From Clytia hemisphaerica (taxonomy: Eukaryota; Cnidaria; Hydrozoa; Leptothecata; Clytiidae), in assembly GCA_902728285.1 (NCBI GenBank), contig CACVBU010000349.1, positions 706,384 through 770,383 of the forward strand: a stretch of 64,000 bases of DNA, read 5' to 3'. Below the pieces are notes generated by a model that did not search any database, was not told the origin of the DNA, and saw only the letters and a program-made list of their open reading frames with translations. Below, piece after piece: positions 24,332 to 36,141 of the stretch. The translations under genes were made by a program, and so were the position numbers. How positions within the stretch are numbered: the stretch's first letter is position 1; the number at the start of each line of letters is the position of its first letter.

Positions 24332-25371
24332 TCTATATACTAAAAGTCTAATTTTCTATGAGTCGTGGGGGAGCCATTATGGATTTTTGGGATGGGGGTT
24401 CGAGAGTTACGTGACCGATTTTTTGGTTGGGTGGTTGGATGGGTGGTTGAAAACGAAAGCAAAAGTGGTCAGGGGAAGAGTGTGGAAATTAGCGTTTTAT
24501 TAAAGAAGTCGTTGCAGTGCAAATCTTTCGCAAATTTAAAAACCCACTTTCCCGTGGAAATAATTGACGTTTTTTGGTTTTTTGGGACCCTTGGGGCATA
24601 AGCTACCCGTTGACCGCAAAAATTTCGAAATTCACGAATTGACCGTTGACAACATTAGGGGTAAAGGGATCCAATGACGTCACAGATTTGGGAAAAACTT
24701 CAAAATGCGATATCTCGAGTTTGAAAAGGAGTTGGGAGGTCGGTGACCCCTCATTGGATCGAGAATTTTATGGAGAATAAGATGGGAGGGTTTATATGGC
24801 TTGAGTGTGACCTTAAAATTTGGCTGAATTTTTAGGCATTTTCAGTTCATGACGTCATCAAAACAGGAAATATGCGATATCTCGAGATTGGAAAGGGGTT
24901 GGGAGGTCGTTGACCCCTCATTGGATCGTAAATTTAATGGAGAATAAGCTGGGAGGGTAGGAGTTGGTATATAGAGACTTTCAAAAATAAATATATTCAA
25001 TTTGTGTGGCTTTATGGGTCCGATGACGTCATCAAAAACGGAAAAATACAATATCTTGAGTTTGAGTAGGATTTAAGCAATGGTTGACCCCTCATTGGAT
25101 CGGAAATCATCAAGAGAATCTTTTGGATAAATGACAAATTGATTTCAGTGAAGTGAAAAGTTTATTACCCTTTCGTTGACGTCACTTAGGGCCAAAATGA
25201 CGTCACCAAACATGAAATATGCTGTTTTCCGAGTTTTGATCAGTGAAAAGTGGTAATATTTCGTTCTTTGGGCTTACAATATACAATTTTTACCCTCCCC
25301 CACCATCCAAAGGGCTTTTGATGTGTTCAACAACACTCTACTCGGCGGGTGCGACGCCGGGTGACGGCTAG
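24332..25371 (+). mobile_element. Helitron unit 6
   Basis: A full-length unit of 1040 bp with the 5' variant AAAAGTCTAATTTTCTATGAG. Its 3' portion (near 25225-25371) matches the 3' portion of unit 8, suggesting recombination between neighbours. Confidence 0.85.
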
Positions 25372-26341
25372 TCTATATACTAAAAGTCTAATTTTCTATG
25401 AGCCGTGGGGTGGCCATTTTGGATTTTTGAGATGGGGGTTCGAGAGTTACGTGACCGACTTTTTGGTTGGATGGTTGGTTGGGTGGTTGAAAACGAAAGC
25501 GAAAGTGGTCAAGGGAAGAGTGTGAAAATTAGCGTTTTTTAAAGAAGTCGTTGCAGTGCAAATCTTTTGCAAATTTAAAAACCCACTTTCCCGTGGAAAT
25601 AATTGACGTTTTTGGGGTTTTTGGGACCCTTGGGGCACAAGCTACCCGATGACCGCAAAAATTTCAAAATTCGCGAATTGACCGTTGACAACATTAGGGG
25701 TAAAGGGACCCAATGACGTCACAGGTTTGGGAAAAACTTGAAAATGAGATATCTCGAGTTTGAAAAGGAGTTGAAAGGTCGTTGACCCCTCATTGGATCG
25801 AGAATTTTATGGAGAATAAGATGGGAGGTGTTATGAGGCTTGAGTGTGATTTTAAAATTTGGCTGAATTTTTAGGCGTTTTCAGTTGATGACGTCATTAA
25901 AATAAAAAGGAAAAATGCAAAATCTCAAGATTGGAAAGGAGTTGGAAGGTCATTGACCCCTCATTGGATCGGGAATTTAATGGAGAATAATTTGGGAGGG
26001 GTAAAAGAGGGTATATAGAAACTTTCAAAAATGAATATATTCAATTGGGGTATTTTTGGTCCGATGACGTCATAAAAACCTAAAAAATACAATATCTCGA
26101 GAAAGATTAAAGCAATGGTTGACCCCTCATTGGATCGGAAATCATCGAGAGAATCTTTTAAGTCAACGAAGAAATACTTTCAGTGAAGTAAAAAGTTTAT
26201 TACCCTTTCGATGACGTCACTTATGGCCCAAATGACGTCACAAAACATGAAATTTGCAATATTTTTTGTTTCAATTATTTAAAATGGTATCCAAGTAATT
26301 TGGTAGTCTTTGTAGGCGGCAATCACAAATGTGTTCGTTTC

Positions 26342-26882
26342 AAACGACCGACCGACCGACCGACCGACCGACCGACTGACCGACCGACCGACCGACCGAC
26401 CGGCTGACTCACTTTTTAGATCAACCGACCGCCTCATTTTGTAGATCGACCGACCGCCTCACTTTGTAGACCGACCAACCGACCGCCTCACTTTGTAGAC
26501 CGACCGACCGACCGCCTCATTTTGTAGCCCTTCCGACCGCCTCATTTTGTAGCCCTACCGACCGCCTCATTTTGTAGCCCTACCGACCGCCTCATTTTGT
26601 AGACGGACCAACAGCCTCATTTTGTAGACCGACCAACCGACCGCCTCAGTTTGTAGACCGACAAACCGCCTCATTTTGTAGACCGACCGACCGCCTCATT
26701 TTGTAGACCGTCCGACCGCCTCATTTTGTAGACCAACCGACCGCCTCATTTTGTAGACTGACTCACTTTTTAGACTGATCGACCGTCTGACTCACTTGAC
26801 CGACATACTCACTTGACCGACCGACTCACTTGACCGCCCGACCGACTCACTTTTTAGACTGATCGACCGACTCACTTTTTAG
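26342..26882 (-). repeat. 21-22-bp minisatellite in unit 7
   Basis: GACCGACCGCCTCATTTTGTAG and GACCGACTCACTTTTTAG-type units, preceded by an almost pure run of GACC near 26346-26400. A 15-bp perfect inverted repeat (GCGGCAATCACAAAT at 26316, complement at 26909-26923) brackets the whole array. Confidence 0.85.
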
Positions 26883-26900
26883 ACCCAACAAGGACGCAAA

Positions 26901-27001
26901 ATGAAGATATTTGTGATTGCCGCATTATACGTTTCTCTTCGATACTTTACTTTGGTTGCGGGCTGTGCTGCGCAAGAAGAAGCAGCAACAATGAATATTT
27001 G
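26901..27001 (+). pseudogene. captured exon fragment with signal-peptide-like N-terminus
   Basis: An ATG at 26901 opens 33 codons, beginning MKIFVIAALYVSLRYFTLVA and then GCAAQEEAATMNI, ending at a good donor (GTACGT at 27002). A short basic N-region, a hydrophobic core and small residues before an acidic stretch resemble a secretory signal peptide exon. It lies inside a Helitron and has no recognisable partner exon, so I call it a captured gene fragment. The first bases of the exon belong to a 15-bp inverted repeat with 26316-26330, which is a reason for caution. Confidence 0.4.
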
Positions 27002-28060
27002 GTACGTACAATATTGTAATCATTTTTATTATGTTGTTGTAGATAGGAAAAGGTTATAGTTTTATTGACACCATTATATGATAAAATGAATCATTCTAAT
27101 TTCATTCAGATTTGTACACATTAAATTTATCACTAGCACCTCTTCAATTAACACTAAACCTCATTATAAAAATATTGACATTATCCTATCTTCCATTTCT
27201 TTGGGTTCCTTTATAGTATTGAGCGGATGTTATTTTCATTTTATACCATACCAGTTTTTTGTCCTCAATAACTTCATGTTGTCTGTGTAGTAAATGGTTT
27301 TGGCCTTCGAGCTTAGCTTCTTGCTTTTAAAGTATTCAGTTGTTAATCATTATATGTCTATATAATATAAAAAGTAAAATGGGTAATAGGGAAGGAAAAT
27401 AGGAAAAAAACTTTTTCTAATCTGTGACACATTTTTGTTCCTTGTGTTTTGTTTATATCGGGAATCCGCCATTTTTCTTTAAATCCGTTCACATAGCAAC
27501 GTGATAGACCGTATATTTTATAGCCCGGGCTTTTACGGAAGAGAGCTAAGAAACTTAACAAGGCAATATCTCGAGATTGGAAAGGAGTTAAGAGATGGTT
27601 GACCCCTCATTGGATCGGGAATTTAATAGAGAATAAGTTAAGAAAGGTAAGAGTGGGTATAAAGAGACTTTCGAAAATAAATATATTCGGGCATCTTTGG
27701 CCCGATGACGTCATCAGAACCTAAAAAATAGAATATCTAAAGTTTGAGAAGGATTTAAGCAATGGTTGACCCCTCATATTGTATCGGAAATCATCGAGAG
27801 AATCTTTCGGTAAATGATAAATTGATTTCAGTCAAGCAAAATATTAATTACCCTTTCAATGACGTCATTTAGGACCCAAATGACGTCACAAAACATTAAA
27901 TTTACGATTTTTCGATTTTTGATTGGTCTGCTTGAGTGACAATTTTTCGTTCTTTGGGAATAAATCAGTCCATAATATTCCCTTTACTTACTATCCAAAG
28001 GGCTTATGATGCGTTCAGCTTATCTACTCCTCGGCGGGTGCGACGCCGGGTGACGGCTAG

Positions 28061-29100
28061 TCTATATTACTAAACGTAGAATGTGAGTGAGCCGTGAGGG
28101 GGCCATTATGGATTTTTGAGATGGGGGTTCGAGAGTTAGGTGACCGATTTTTTGGTTGGATGGTTGGGTGGGTGGTTGAAAACGAAAGCGAAAGTGGTCA
28201 GGGGAAGAGAGTGAAAATTAGCGTTTTTGTAAGAAGTCGTTGCAGTGCAAATCTTTCGCAAATTTAAAAACCCACTTTCCCGTGGAAATAATTGACGTTT
28301 TTTGGTTTTTTGGAACCCTTGGGGCATAAGCTACCAGTTCACCGCAAAAATTCCAAAATTCGCGAATTGACCGTTGAGAACATTAGGGGTAAAGGGACCC
28401 AATGACGTCACAGATTTGGGAAAAACTTCAAATTGCGATATCTCGAGTTTGAAAAGGAGTTGGGAGGTCGGTGACCCCTCATTGGATCGATAATTTTATG
28501 GAGAATAAGATGGGAGGGTTTATATGGCTTGAGTGCGACTTTGAAATTCGGCTGAATTTTAGGCGTTTTTCAGTTGATGACGTCATCAAAACCGGAAAAA
28601 ATGCGATATCTCGAGATTGGAAAGGAGTTAGGAGATGGTTGACCCCTCATCGGATCGGAAATTTAATGGAGAATAAGTTGGCAGGGGTAAAAGTGGGTAT
28701 ATAGAAACTTTCAAAAGTAAATGTATTCAAATTGGGGCCATTTTGAGTCAGATGACGTCATCAAAACCTAAAAAATACAATATCTCGAATTTGATAAGGA
28801 TTTAAGCAATGATTGACCCCTCATTGGATCGGAAATCATCAAATGTATCTTTTTGGTAAATGTCAAATTGATTTCAGTGAAGTGATAAATTTATTACCTT
28901 TTCGATAACGTCATTTAGGGCGCAATTGACGTCACCAAACATAAAATATGCGATTTTTCAAACTTCGATCAGTGAAAAGTGGTAATATTTCGTTCTTTGG
29001 GCTTACAATATACAATTTTTACCCTCCCCCACCATCCAAAGGGCTTTTGATGTGTTCAACAACACTCTACTCGGCGGGTGCGACGCCGGGTGACGGCTAG
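28061..29100 (+). mobile_element. Helitron unit 8
   Basis: 1040 bp. The 5' nine-tenths matches units 5 and 13 almost base for base. The last 130 bp matches unit 6 instead (GTAATATTTCGTTCTTTGGG with CTTACAATATAC), so it is a mosaic. Confidence 0.85.
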
Positions 29101-30134
29101 TCTATATACTAAAAGTCTAATTTTCTATGAGCCGTGGGGTGGCCATTTTGGATTTTTGAGATGGGGGTTCGAGAGTTACGTGACCGACTTTTTGGTTGGA
29201 TGGTTGGTTGGGTGGTTGAAAACGAAAGCGAAAGTGGTCAAGGGAAGAGTGTGAAAATTAGCGTTTTTTAAAGAAGTCGTTGCAGTGCAAATCTTTCGCA
29301 AATTTAAAAACCCACTTTCCCGTGGAAATAATTGACGTTTTTGGGGTTTTTGGGACCCTTGGGGCACAAGCTACCCGATGACCGCAAAAATTTCAAAATT
29401 CGCGAATTGACCGTTGACAACATTAGGGGTAAAGGGACCCAATGACGTCACAGGTTTGGGAAAAACTTGAAAATGAGATATCTCGAGTTTGAAAAGGAGT
29501 TGAAAGGTCGTTGACCCCTCATTGGATCGAGAATTTTATGGAGAATAAGATGGGAGGTGTTATGAGGCTTGAGTGTGATTTTAAAATTTGGCTGAATTTT
29601 TAGGCGTTTTCAGTTGATGACGTCATTAAAATAAAAGGAAAAAATGCAAAATCTCAAGATTGGAAAGGAGTTGGAAGGTCATTGACCCCTCATTGGATCG
29701 GGAATTTAATGGAGAATAATTTGGGAGGGGTAAAAGAGGGTATATAGAAACTTTCAAAAATGAATATATTCAATTGGGGTATTTTTGGTCCGATGACGTC
29801 ATAAAAACCTAAAAAATACAATATCTCGAGAAAGATTAAAGCAATGGTTGACCCCTCATTGGATCGGAAATCATCGAGAGAATCTTTTAAGTCAACGAAG
29901 AAATACTTTCAGTGAAGTAAAAAGTTTATTACCCTTTCGATGACGTCACTTATGGCCCAAATGACGTCACAAAACATGAAATTTGCAATATTTTTTGTTT
30001 CAATTATTTAAAATGGTAATTTTTCGTTGCTTGGGCTAAGAATTCAAGCTCATTAGCCTCCCCCACCATCGAAAGGGCTTTTGATGTGTTCAACAACACT
30101 CTACTCGGCGGGTGCGACGCCGGGTGACGGCTAG
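29101..30134 (+). mobile_element. Helitron unit 9
   Basis: 1034 bp, near-identical to the first part of unit 7 (both have CCGTGGGGTGGCCATTTTGG and the TTAAAATAAAA variant). It shows what unit 7 looked like before it acquired foreign DNA. Confidence 0.85.
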
Positions 30135-30162
30135 TCTATGAGCCGTGGGGGAGCCATTATGG

Positions 30163-30720
30163 ATTTTTTTCCAAGTCTCTTTTTAGATCGAGCTCCGAGC
30201 GGGAAAACAGTACAGTGTTCTTTTTTCGAGGCGGAGTACGTTTCTTTTGAGACACGTCACCGGAAAACATGCCTACGGTTCCTTGCCGATCGGGAAACGT
30301 CGCCCGGTTCGGAAGCGTATCTATGATCAGCCCATACTGCTTTATAACAGTCAAAATAAAGATGGCGGCAATAAACAACTGGTTGCTACTGCTCTTTTGC
30401 TATTTTTGTTTGGTTTTTATGATGCTTTAATAAGTTGAATTGATTTGATTTTTGTGTGATTGTTACAAGAAATGGTTGATGATGAAGTTTTATTATTCTT
30501 TGCTGGATTTGATGCTTCGTTTGGTGTGGCTTGAGAGATGCAATGCAATCTCTTGAATTCTTGAAAAAGAGGACACTTTATCAACTTTCACAACCAACTT
30601 ATCTCAATTTTGGCTGTATATTTACACAAATTCTAACAAGGACGCAACATTTGTGGATAAATCTGACCATGCTAGGTCTATTTGAAAAATTAAATACTTG
30701 CAACATCAAAAAAGTTTGAA
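30163..30720 (+). other. captured promoter/start-codon module, copy 1
   Basis: GC-richer DNA with CGAGCTCCGAGCGGGAAAACA, GGCGGAGTACGTTTC, GATCGGGAAACGTCGCCCGG and then AAGATGGCGGC at 30359-30369. AAGATGGCGGC is the well-known YY1-type initiator motif at start codons of housekeeping genes. The ATG at 30362 opens 22 hydrophobic codons (MAAINNWLLLLFCYFCLVFM...). Copies 2 and 3 have extra A residues that shift this frame. I infer a Helitron-captured 5' end of a host gene. Confidence 0.55.
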
Positions 30721-30928
30721 CTCACTTTTTTATGATGTTGTCAGAATGGATGGTAGATGTACCAAATGGTTGTGGTTGGATAAGAACTGTAAGTAAAAAT
30801 TCAAATCCTGAACGGAATTTACTGATTAATGATTGAGTTTCCCTTGGTATTTTAAAATGCATTTTATTAAACGTGGAAAACTTTTGGTTGTGAATTTGGA
30901 CATTTTCTTCCGCATGCGTTTTAAACGT

Positions 30929-31354
30929 CAGTCTGAGAAATCCTCTCAATTGCACGCTTATGTTCCGAGGCAGTAAGCGCGCAATTGCACGGTTATCAAA
31001 ATTGTTCTGAAACGGGCGGTAAGCGTTAAGCAAGATTGACGGGTGACGGCTTTTGCGGTAAGCGAGCAATTGCACGCTTTAAAATTTCCTATATTTTTGA
31101 CATGCAATTCCTTCCGAAAGCTTTGTTGAATTTCAAAAGCCTAGGGCAGTTTTACTCAAAATTTATCGTAGAAGAAGATTCCGTAAAAATGGATTGCCCG
31201 TTAAACCATGCCTTCGCCCGAATTAGAGAATTCTAAACCCCTTGAAATCCCTAAGCAAGTTCAACCGGGGCGGGAGCGGGCGTAAATTATAACCATGCAA
31301 TTCGCGCTTAGCCCTCGGAACATAAGCGTGTAATTGAGAGGATTTCCCAGACTG
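30929..31354. mobile_element. 426-bp TIR element with AACGT target duplication
   Basis: Terminal inverted repeats of about 42 bp start CAGTCTG(A/G)GAAATCCTCTC and differ at only a few bases. The flanks AACGT (before 30929) and AACGT (after 31354) match, and the surrounding 52-54-bp repeat unit (TTTAAAACGTGGAAAA) is restored if the element is removed. CAATTGCACG words recur inside. It is a non-autonomous DNA transposon inside Helitron unit 10. Confidence 0.75.
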
Positions 31355-31855
31355 AACGTGGAAAACTTTTCGCTGTGAATTTGGACATTTTCTTCCATGT
31401 GCGTTTAAAACATGGACATATTTGCTATGAATTTGGACATTTTCTTCCACGTGCGTTTAAAGCGTGGAAATTTTTGCTGTGAATTCGGACATTTTCTTCC
31501 ACGTGCATTTGAAATGTGGAAATATTTGCTGTGAAATTGGACATTTTCTTCCCTGTGCGTTTAAAAAATGTGGAAAACTTTCACTTTTGTCGTAAACTTG
31601 ACATTTTCTTCAACGCGGTTTAAAACGTGGAAAAAATTTTGGTTGTGAATTTTGACGTTTTATTTCCTGTGCGTCTAAAATGTGGAAAACTTTCACTTTT
31701 GTCGTAAACTTGACATTTTCTTCCAGTTCCACATGCGTTTAAAACGTGGAAAAATTTTGGTTGTGAATTTGGACATTTTCTTCCACGTGCGTTTAACGGG
31801 ATAACTTTTGGTTGTGAATTTGGACATTTTCTTCCACGTGCGTTTAAAACTACTT
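31355..31855 (-). repeat. 52-54-bp tandem repeat, unit 10
   Basis: Units of GTTTAAAACGTGGAAATTTTTGCTGTGAATTTGGACATTTTCTTCCACGTGC type, with variable spacing, about nine copies. The same unit occurs inverted in unit 4 (22300-22520) and direct in units 12 (34830-35012) and 14 (39318-39545). Each unit carries a CACGTG-like E-box core. Confidence 0.8.
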
Positions 31856-32144
31856 TGATAGCTTGAATGCTCCAACTTTTTTTTGTGATTAACTATATAG
31901 ATGAATCCATAGTCTGCGGCCGGGTCATAAGATTATTATTTTTCATCCGGCTGTTTTCCGGAAACACTACATTTTTATATTTTCGCCTCAATCGAAAGTT
32001 TTTTTAAGCAATTTCCTGGCATGATCACGACTTTTTTTCTTTTTGATATTTTTGGAAATTATGAATGCCAATTATGCATCCAAAGGGCTTTTGATGTGTT
32101 CAACAACACTCTACTCGGCGGGTGCGACGCCGGGTGACGGCTAG

Positions 32145-33173
32145 TCTATATACTAAAAGTCTAATTCGTATTGAGCTGTGGGGGAGCCATTATGGATTTT
32201 TGAGATTGGGGTTCCAGAGTTACGTGACCGACTGATTGTATGGGTGGTGAAAACGAAAGCGAAAGTGGTCAGGGGAAGAGTGTGAAAATTAGCGTTTTTT
32301 TAAAGAAGTCGTTGCAGTGCAAATCTTTCGCAAATTTAAAAACCCACTTTCCCGTGGAAATAATTGACGTTTTTTGGTTTTTTGGGACCCTTGGGGCACA
32401 AGCTACCCGTTGACCGCAAAAATTTCAAAATTCGCGAATCGACCGTTGATAACATTAGGGGTAAAGAGACCCAATGACGTCACAGATTTCGGAAAATCTT
32501 CAAAATGCGATATCTCGAGTTTGAAAAGGAGTTGGGAGGTCGTTGACCCCTCATTGGATCGAGAATTCTATGGCGAATAAGATGGAAGGGGTTGTAAGGC
32601 TTGAAAGTGACTTTGAAATTTGGCTTAAATTTTAGGCGTTTTCATTTGATGACGTCATCAAAACAGGAAAAATGCAATATCTCGAGATTGGAAAGGAGTT
32701 AGGAGATGGTTGACCCCTCATCGGATCGGAAAATTAATGGAGAATAAGTTGGCAGGGGTAAAAGTGGGTATATAGAAACTTTCAAAAGTAAATGTATTCA
32801 AATTGGGGCCATTTTGAGTCCGATGACGTCATCAAAACCTAAAAAAATACAATATCTCGAATTTGATAAGGATTTAAGCAATGGATGACCCCTCATTGGA
32901 TCGGAAATCATCGTGAGAATCTTTTGGCTATATGACAGATTGATTTAAGTGAAGTAAAAAGTTCATTACCCTTTCGATAACGTCAATTAGGGCCCAAATG
33001 ACGTCACAAAACATGAAATTTGCAATATTTTTAGTTTTCAACCATTTAAAAGGGTAATTTTTTGTTGTTTGGGCTTAGAATTCAACCTTATTACCCTCCC
33101 CCCAGCATCCAAAGGGCTTTTGATGTGTTCAACAACACTCTACTCGGCGGGTGCGACGCCGGGTGACGGCTAG
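32145..33173 (+). mobile_element. Helitron unit 11
   Basis: A full-length unit of 1029 bp, with both ends and the usual blocks. Its 5' part has a private variant (AATTCGTATTGAGCTGTG). Confidence 0.85.
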
Positions 33174-33222
33174 TCTATATACTAAAAGTCTAATGTGAGT
33201 GAGCCGTGGGGGGGCCATTATG

Positions 33223-33685
33223 GAATTTTTTTCCAAGTTTCTTTTTAAATCGAGCTCCGAGCGGGAAAACAGTAGAGTTTTTTTTTTGAGGCGGAGTACG
33301 TTTTTTTTGAGACACGTCATCGGAAAACATGCCTACGGTTCCTTGCAGATCGGGAAACGTCGCCCGGTTCGGAAGCGTATTTTTGATCGGACCATACTGC
33401 TTTCTAACAGTCAAAATAAAGATGGCGGCAAAAAAACAACTGGTTGCTACTGCTCATTTGCTCTTTTTCTTTGGGTTTCATGCTTTAATGAGTTGAATTG
33501 GATCATGATTTTTGTGTGATTGTTACAAGAAATGGACGATGATGAAGTTTATTGTTAATCTTTCCTGGATTTGATGCTTCGTTTGGTTTGGCATGAGAGA
33601 TGCAATCTCTTCTCTTCTATTCTTGAAAAACAGGACATTTTATCAACTTTGATCATGCTAGGTATATTTGAAAAATTAAACCGCC
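33223..33685 (+). other. captured promoter/start-codon module, copy 2
   Basis: Closely similar to copy 1, with AAGATGGCGGC at 33419-33429. After the ATG the A-run is longer than in copy 1, which puts the following bases in another frame. The downstream part (AATGGACGATGATGAAGTTT, GGATTTGATGCTTCGTTTGG) is shared with the other two copies. Confidence 0.55.
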
Positions 33686-34127
33686 TCACTTTGTAGACCG
33701 ACCGACCGCCTCACTTTGTAGACCGACCGACCGCCTCACTTTGTAGACCGACCGACCGCCTCACTTTGTAGACCGACCGACTCACTTTTTAGACCGACCG
33801 ACTCACTTTTTAGACCAACCGACTCACTTTTTAGACCGACCGACTCACTTTTTAGACCGGCCGACTCACTTTTTAGACCGGCCGACTCACTTATTATACC
33901 GGCTGACTCACTTTTTAGACCGACCGACTCACTTATTAGACCGACCGACTCACTTATTAGACCGACCGACTCACTTTTTAAACCGACCGACTCACTTTTT
34001 ACACCGACCGACTCACTTTTTAAACCGACCGACTCACTTTTTAAACCAACCAACTCACTTTATAGACCGACCGACTCACTTTATAGACCGACCGACTCAC
34101 TTTTTAAACCGACCGACTCACTTTTTA
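33680..34127 (-). repeat. 21-bp minisatellite, unit 12
   Basis: About 20 units of GACCGACCGACTCACTTTTTA type, preceded by four GACCGACCGCCTCACTTTGTA units. Because the unit is 21 bp, frames stay open and give a heptapeptide repeat (VGLKSES) that is an artefact of the period. Confidence 0.9.
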
Positions 34128-34270
34128 GAATCTAAACGTCCAAATTCACAACCAAAAGGTTTTTCACGTTTAAAATGCACGTTTAGATTTAATATTCAAA
34201 GATAATCGACCGACATGATACAATATATCATTATCGGTCGACATTTTCTTCCACATGCGTTTAAAACGTG

Positions 34271-34826
34271 GTTAAACACAAGTGGTCGAAAGGGGGACTA
34301 GGCAGGAAGGCACACAGTGTGATCTACATATGGTATTTTCAGTTCTTGAAATGAAGACAATGACATGGCAAATATGTACAGGAATAAAAACTAGAATAAA
34401 ATAAATGAATACACAGATACGCGTAAAGAAAACACAATACAAACACATATAGTTATAAAACAGCAAAAGTGACAAAATGACAAAAAACAGTAAACAGTAA
34501 ACAGTAAATAGTACGTGTAAACAATATTGAGTATATGGCTGAAAATTACAAAACAGGAGTAATAGTACTAAAAGGCAGGTGTAAATAAACAAGGCTTCAA
34601 AATAAAAAGAAATTGCTAAAAAAGGAAGCTCCCTAGATGCTGGGGTGGGTGGAGGAGCAAAAATACAGCAGTCAGCACTAAGGTAAGAAATGAAGAACTG
34701 AAAAAGGGCCATGTGAAGAAACTGAGGCCTTATATAGACATGAGAGTGAGGCTGAACCAAGAGTCCGGATAAACCAAAACAAACCAAATGCATCTAAACT
34801 CTGATATACAAACATATATCAGAAAC
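34271..34826 (-). other. unclassified 0.55-kb insertion with core-promoter-like end
   Basis: Absent from the matching place in unit 14. On the minus strand, CTATATAAGGCCTCAG near 34740-34725 looks like a TATA box with a start region. The rest is T-rich. A 173-codon minus-strand ORF here is almost entirely hydrophobic low-complexity and I do not accept it as a gene. It could be a captured promoter or a solo LTR; no clear TG...CA ends or target duplication were seen. Confidence 0.3.
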
Positions 34827-35090
34827 AAAAAACTTTTGGCTGTGAATTTGGACATTTTCTTCCCGCTGTGCGTGTAAAACGTGGAAATTTTTGCTGTGAA
34901 TTTGGACTCTTTCTTCCACTTGCGTTTAAAACATGGAAATTTTTGCTTTGAATTTGGACATTTTCTTCCACGTGCGTTTAAAATGTGGAAATTTTTGCTG
35001 TGAATTTGGACACGTCCCTTGCCATCCAAAGGGCTTTTGATGTGTTCAACAACACTCTACTCGGCGGGTGCGACGCCGGGTGACGGCTAG

Positions 35091-36134
35091 TCTATATTAC
35101 TAAACGTAGAATGTGAGTGAGCCGTGAGGGGGCCATTATAGATTTTTGAGATGGGGGTTCGAGAGTTACGTGACCGATTTTTTGGTTGGATGGTTGGGTG
35201 GGTGGTTGAAAACGAAAGCGAAAGTGGTCAGGGGAAGAGAGTGAAAATTAGCGTTTTTGTAAGAAGTCGTTGCAGTGCAAATCTTTCGCAAATTTAAAAA
35301 CCCACTTTCCCGTGGAAATAATTGACGTTTTTTGGTTTTTTGGGACCCTTGGGGCATAAGCTACCAGTTCACCGCAAAAATTCCAAAATTCGCGAATTGA
35401 CCGTTGAGAACATTAGGGGTAAAGGGACCCAATGACGTCACAGATTTGGGAAAAACTTCAAATTGCGATATCTCGAGTTTGAAAAGGAGTTGGGAGGTCG
35501 GTGACCCCTCATTGGATCGATAATTTTATGGAGAATAAGATGGGAGGGTTTATATGGCTTGAGTGCGACTTTGAAATTCGGCTGAATTTTTAGGCGTTTT
35601 CAGTTGATGACGTCATCAAAACCGGAAAAATGCGATATCTCGAGATTGGAAAGGAGTTAGGAGATGGTTGACCCCTCATCGGATCGGAAATTTAATGGAG
35701 AATAAGTTGGCAGGGGTAAAAGTGGGTATATAGAAACTTTCAAAAGTAAATGTATTCAAATTGGGGCCATTTTGAGTCAGATGACGTCATCAAAACCTAA
35801 AAAATACAATATCTCGAATTTGATAAGGATTTAAGCAATGATTGACCCCTCATTGGATCGGAAATCATCAAAAGAATCTTTTTGGTAAATGTCAAATTGA
35901 TTTCAGTGAAGTGATAAATTTATTACCTTTTCGATAACGTCATTTAGGGCGCAATTGACGTCACCAAACATAAAATATGCGATTTTTCAAACTTCGATCA
36001 GTGATAAGTGGTAGTATTTCGTTCTTTGGGCTTAGAATTCAACCTTATTACCCTTCCCCCCCCCACCATCCAAAGGGCTTTTGATGTGTTCAACAACACT
36101 CTACTCGGCGGGTGCGACGCCGGGTGACGGCTAG
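35091..36134 (+). mobile_element. Helitron unit 13
   Basis: A full-length unit of 1044 bp, near-identical to unit 5 throughout, including the 3' poly-C variation before ACCATCC. Confidence 0.85.
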
Positions 36135-36141
36135 TCTATAT

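Larger units (their letters stand above)
25372..28060 (+). mobile_element. Helitron unit 7, 2.7 kb, with foreign DNA
   Basis: The first 915 bp matches unit 9. At about 26289 the body switches to non-Helitron DNA that runs to about 27553: a minisatellite, a signal-peptide-like exon and AT-rich DNA. A Helitron body and 3' end then resume. The unit looks like the 5' part of one Helitron and the 3' part of another with captured DNA between. Confidence 0.8.
30135..32144 (+). mobile_element. Helitron unit 10, mostly captured and inserted DNA
   Basis: The 5' end is shortened (TCTATGAGCCGTGGGGGAGCC). The normal body is replaced by the start-codon module, a 426-bp TIR element and 52-54-bp repeats, then a normal 3' end. 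Confidence 0.8.
33174..35090 (+). mobile_element. Helitron unit 12, captured module plus minisatellite
   Basis: After a normal 50-bp 5' end comes the start-codon module (33223-33685), the minisatellite (33680-34127), a linker (TCTAAACGTCCAAATTCAC), an extra 0.55-kb insertion (34271-34826), 52-54-bp repeats and a normal 3' end. Confidence 0.8.

Noticed and set aside
33736..34053. 105-aa minus-strand ORF of VGLKSES repeats
   Set aside because: Same minisatellite artefact in Helitron unit 12.
34272..34793. 173-aa hydrophobic minus-strand ORF
   Set aside because: Low-complexity T-rich sequence with no domain; it looks like a multi-pass membrane protein only because of composition.
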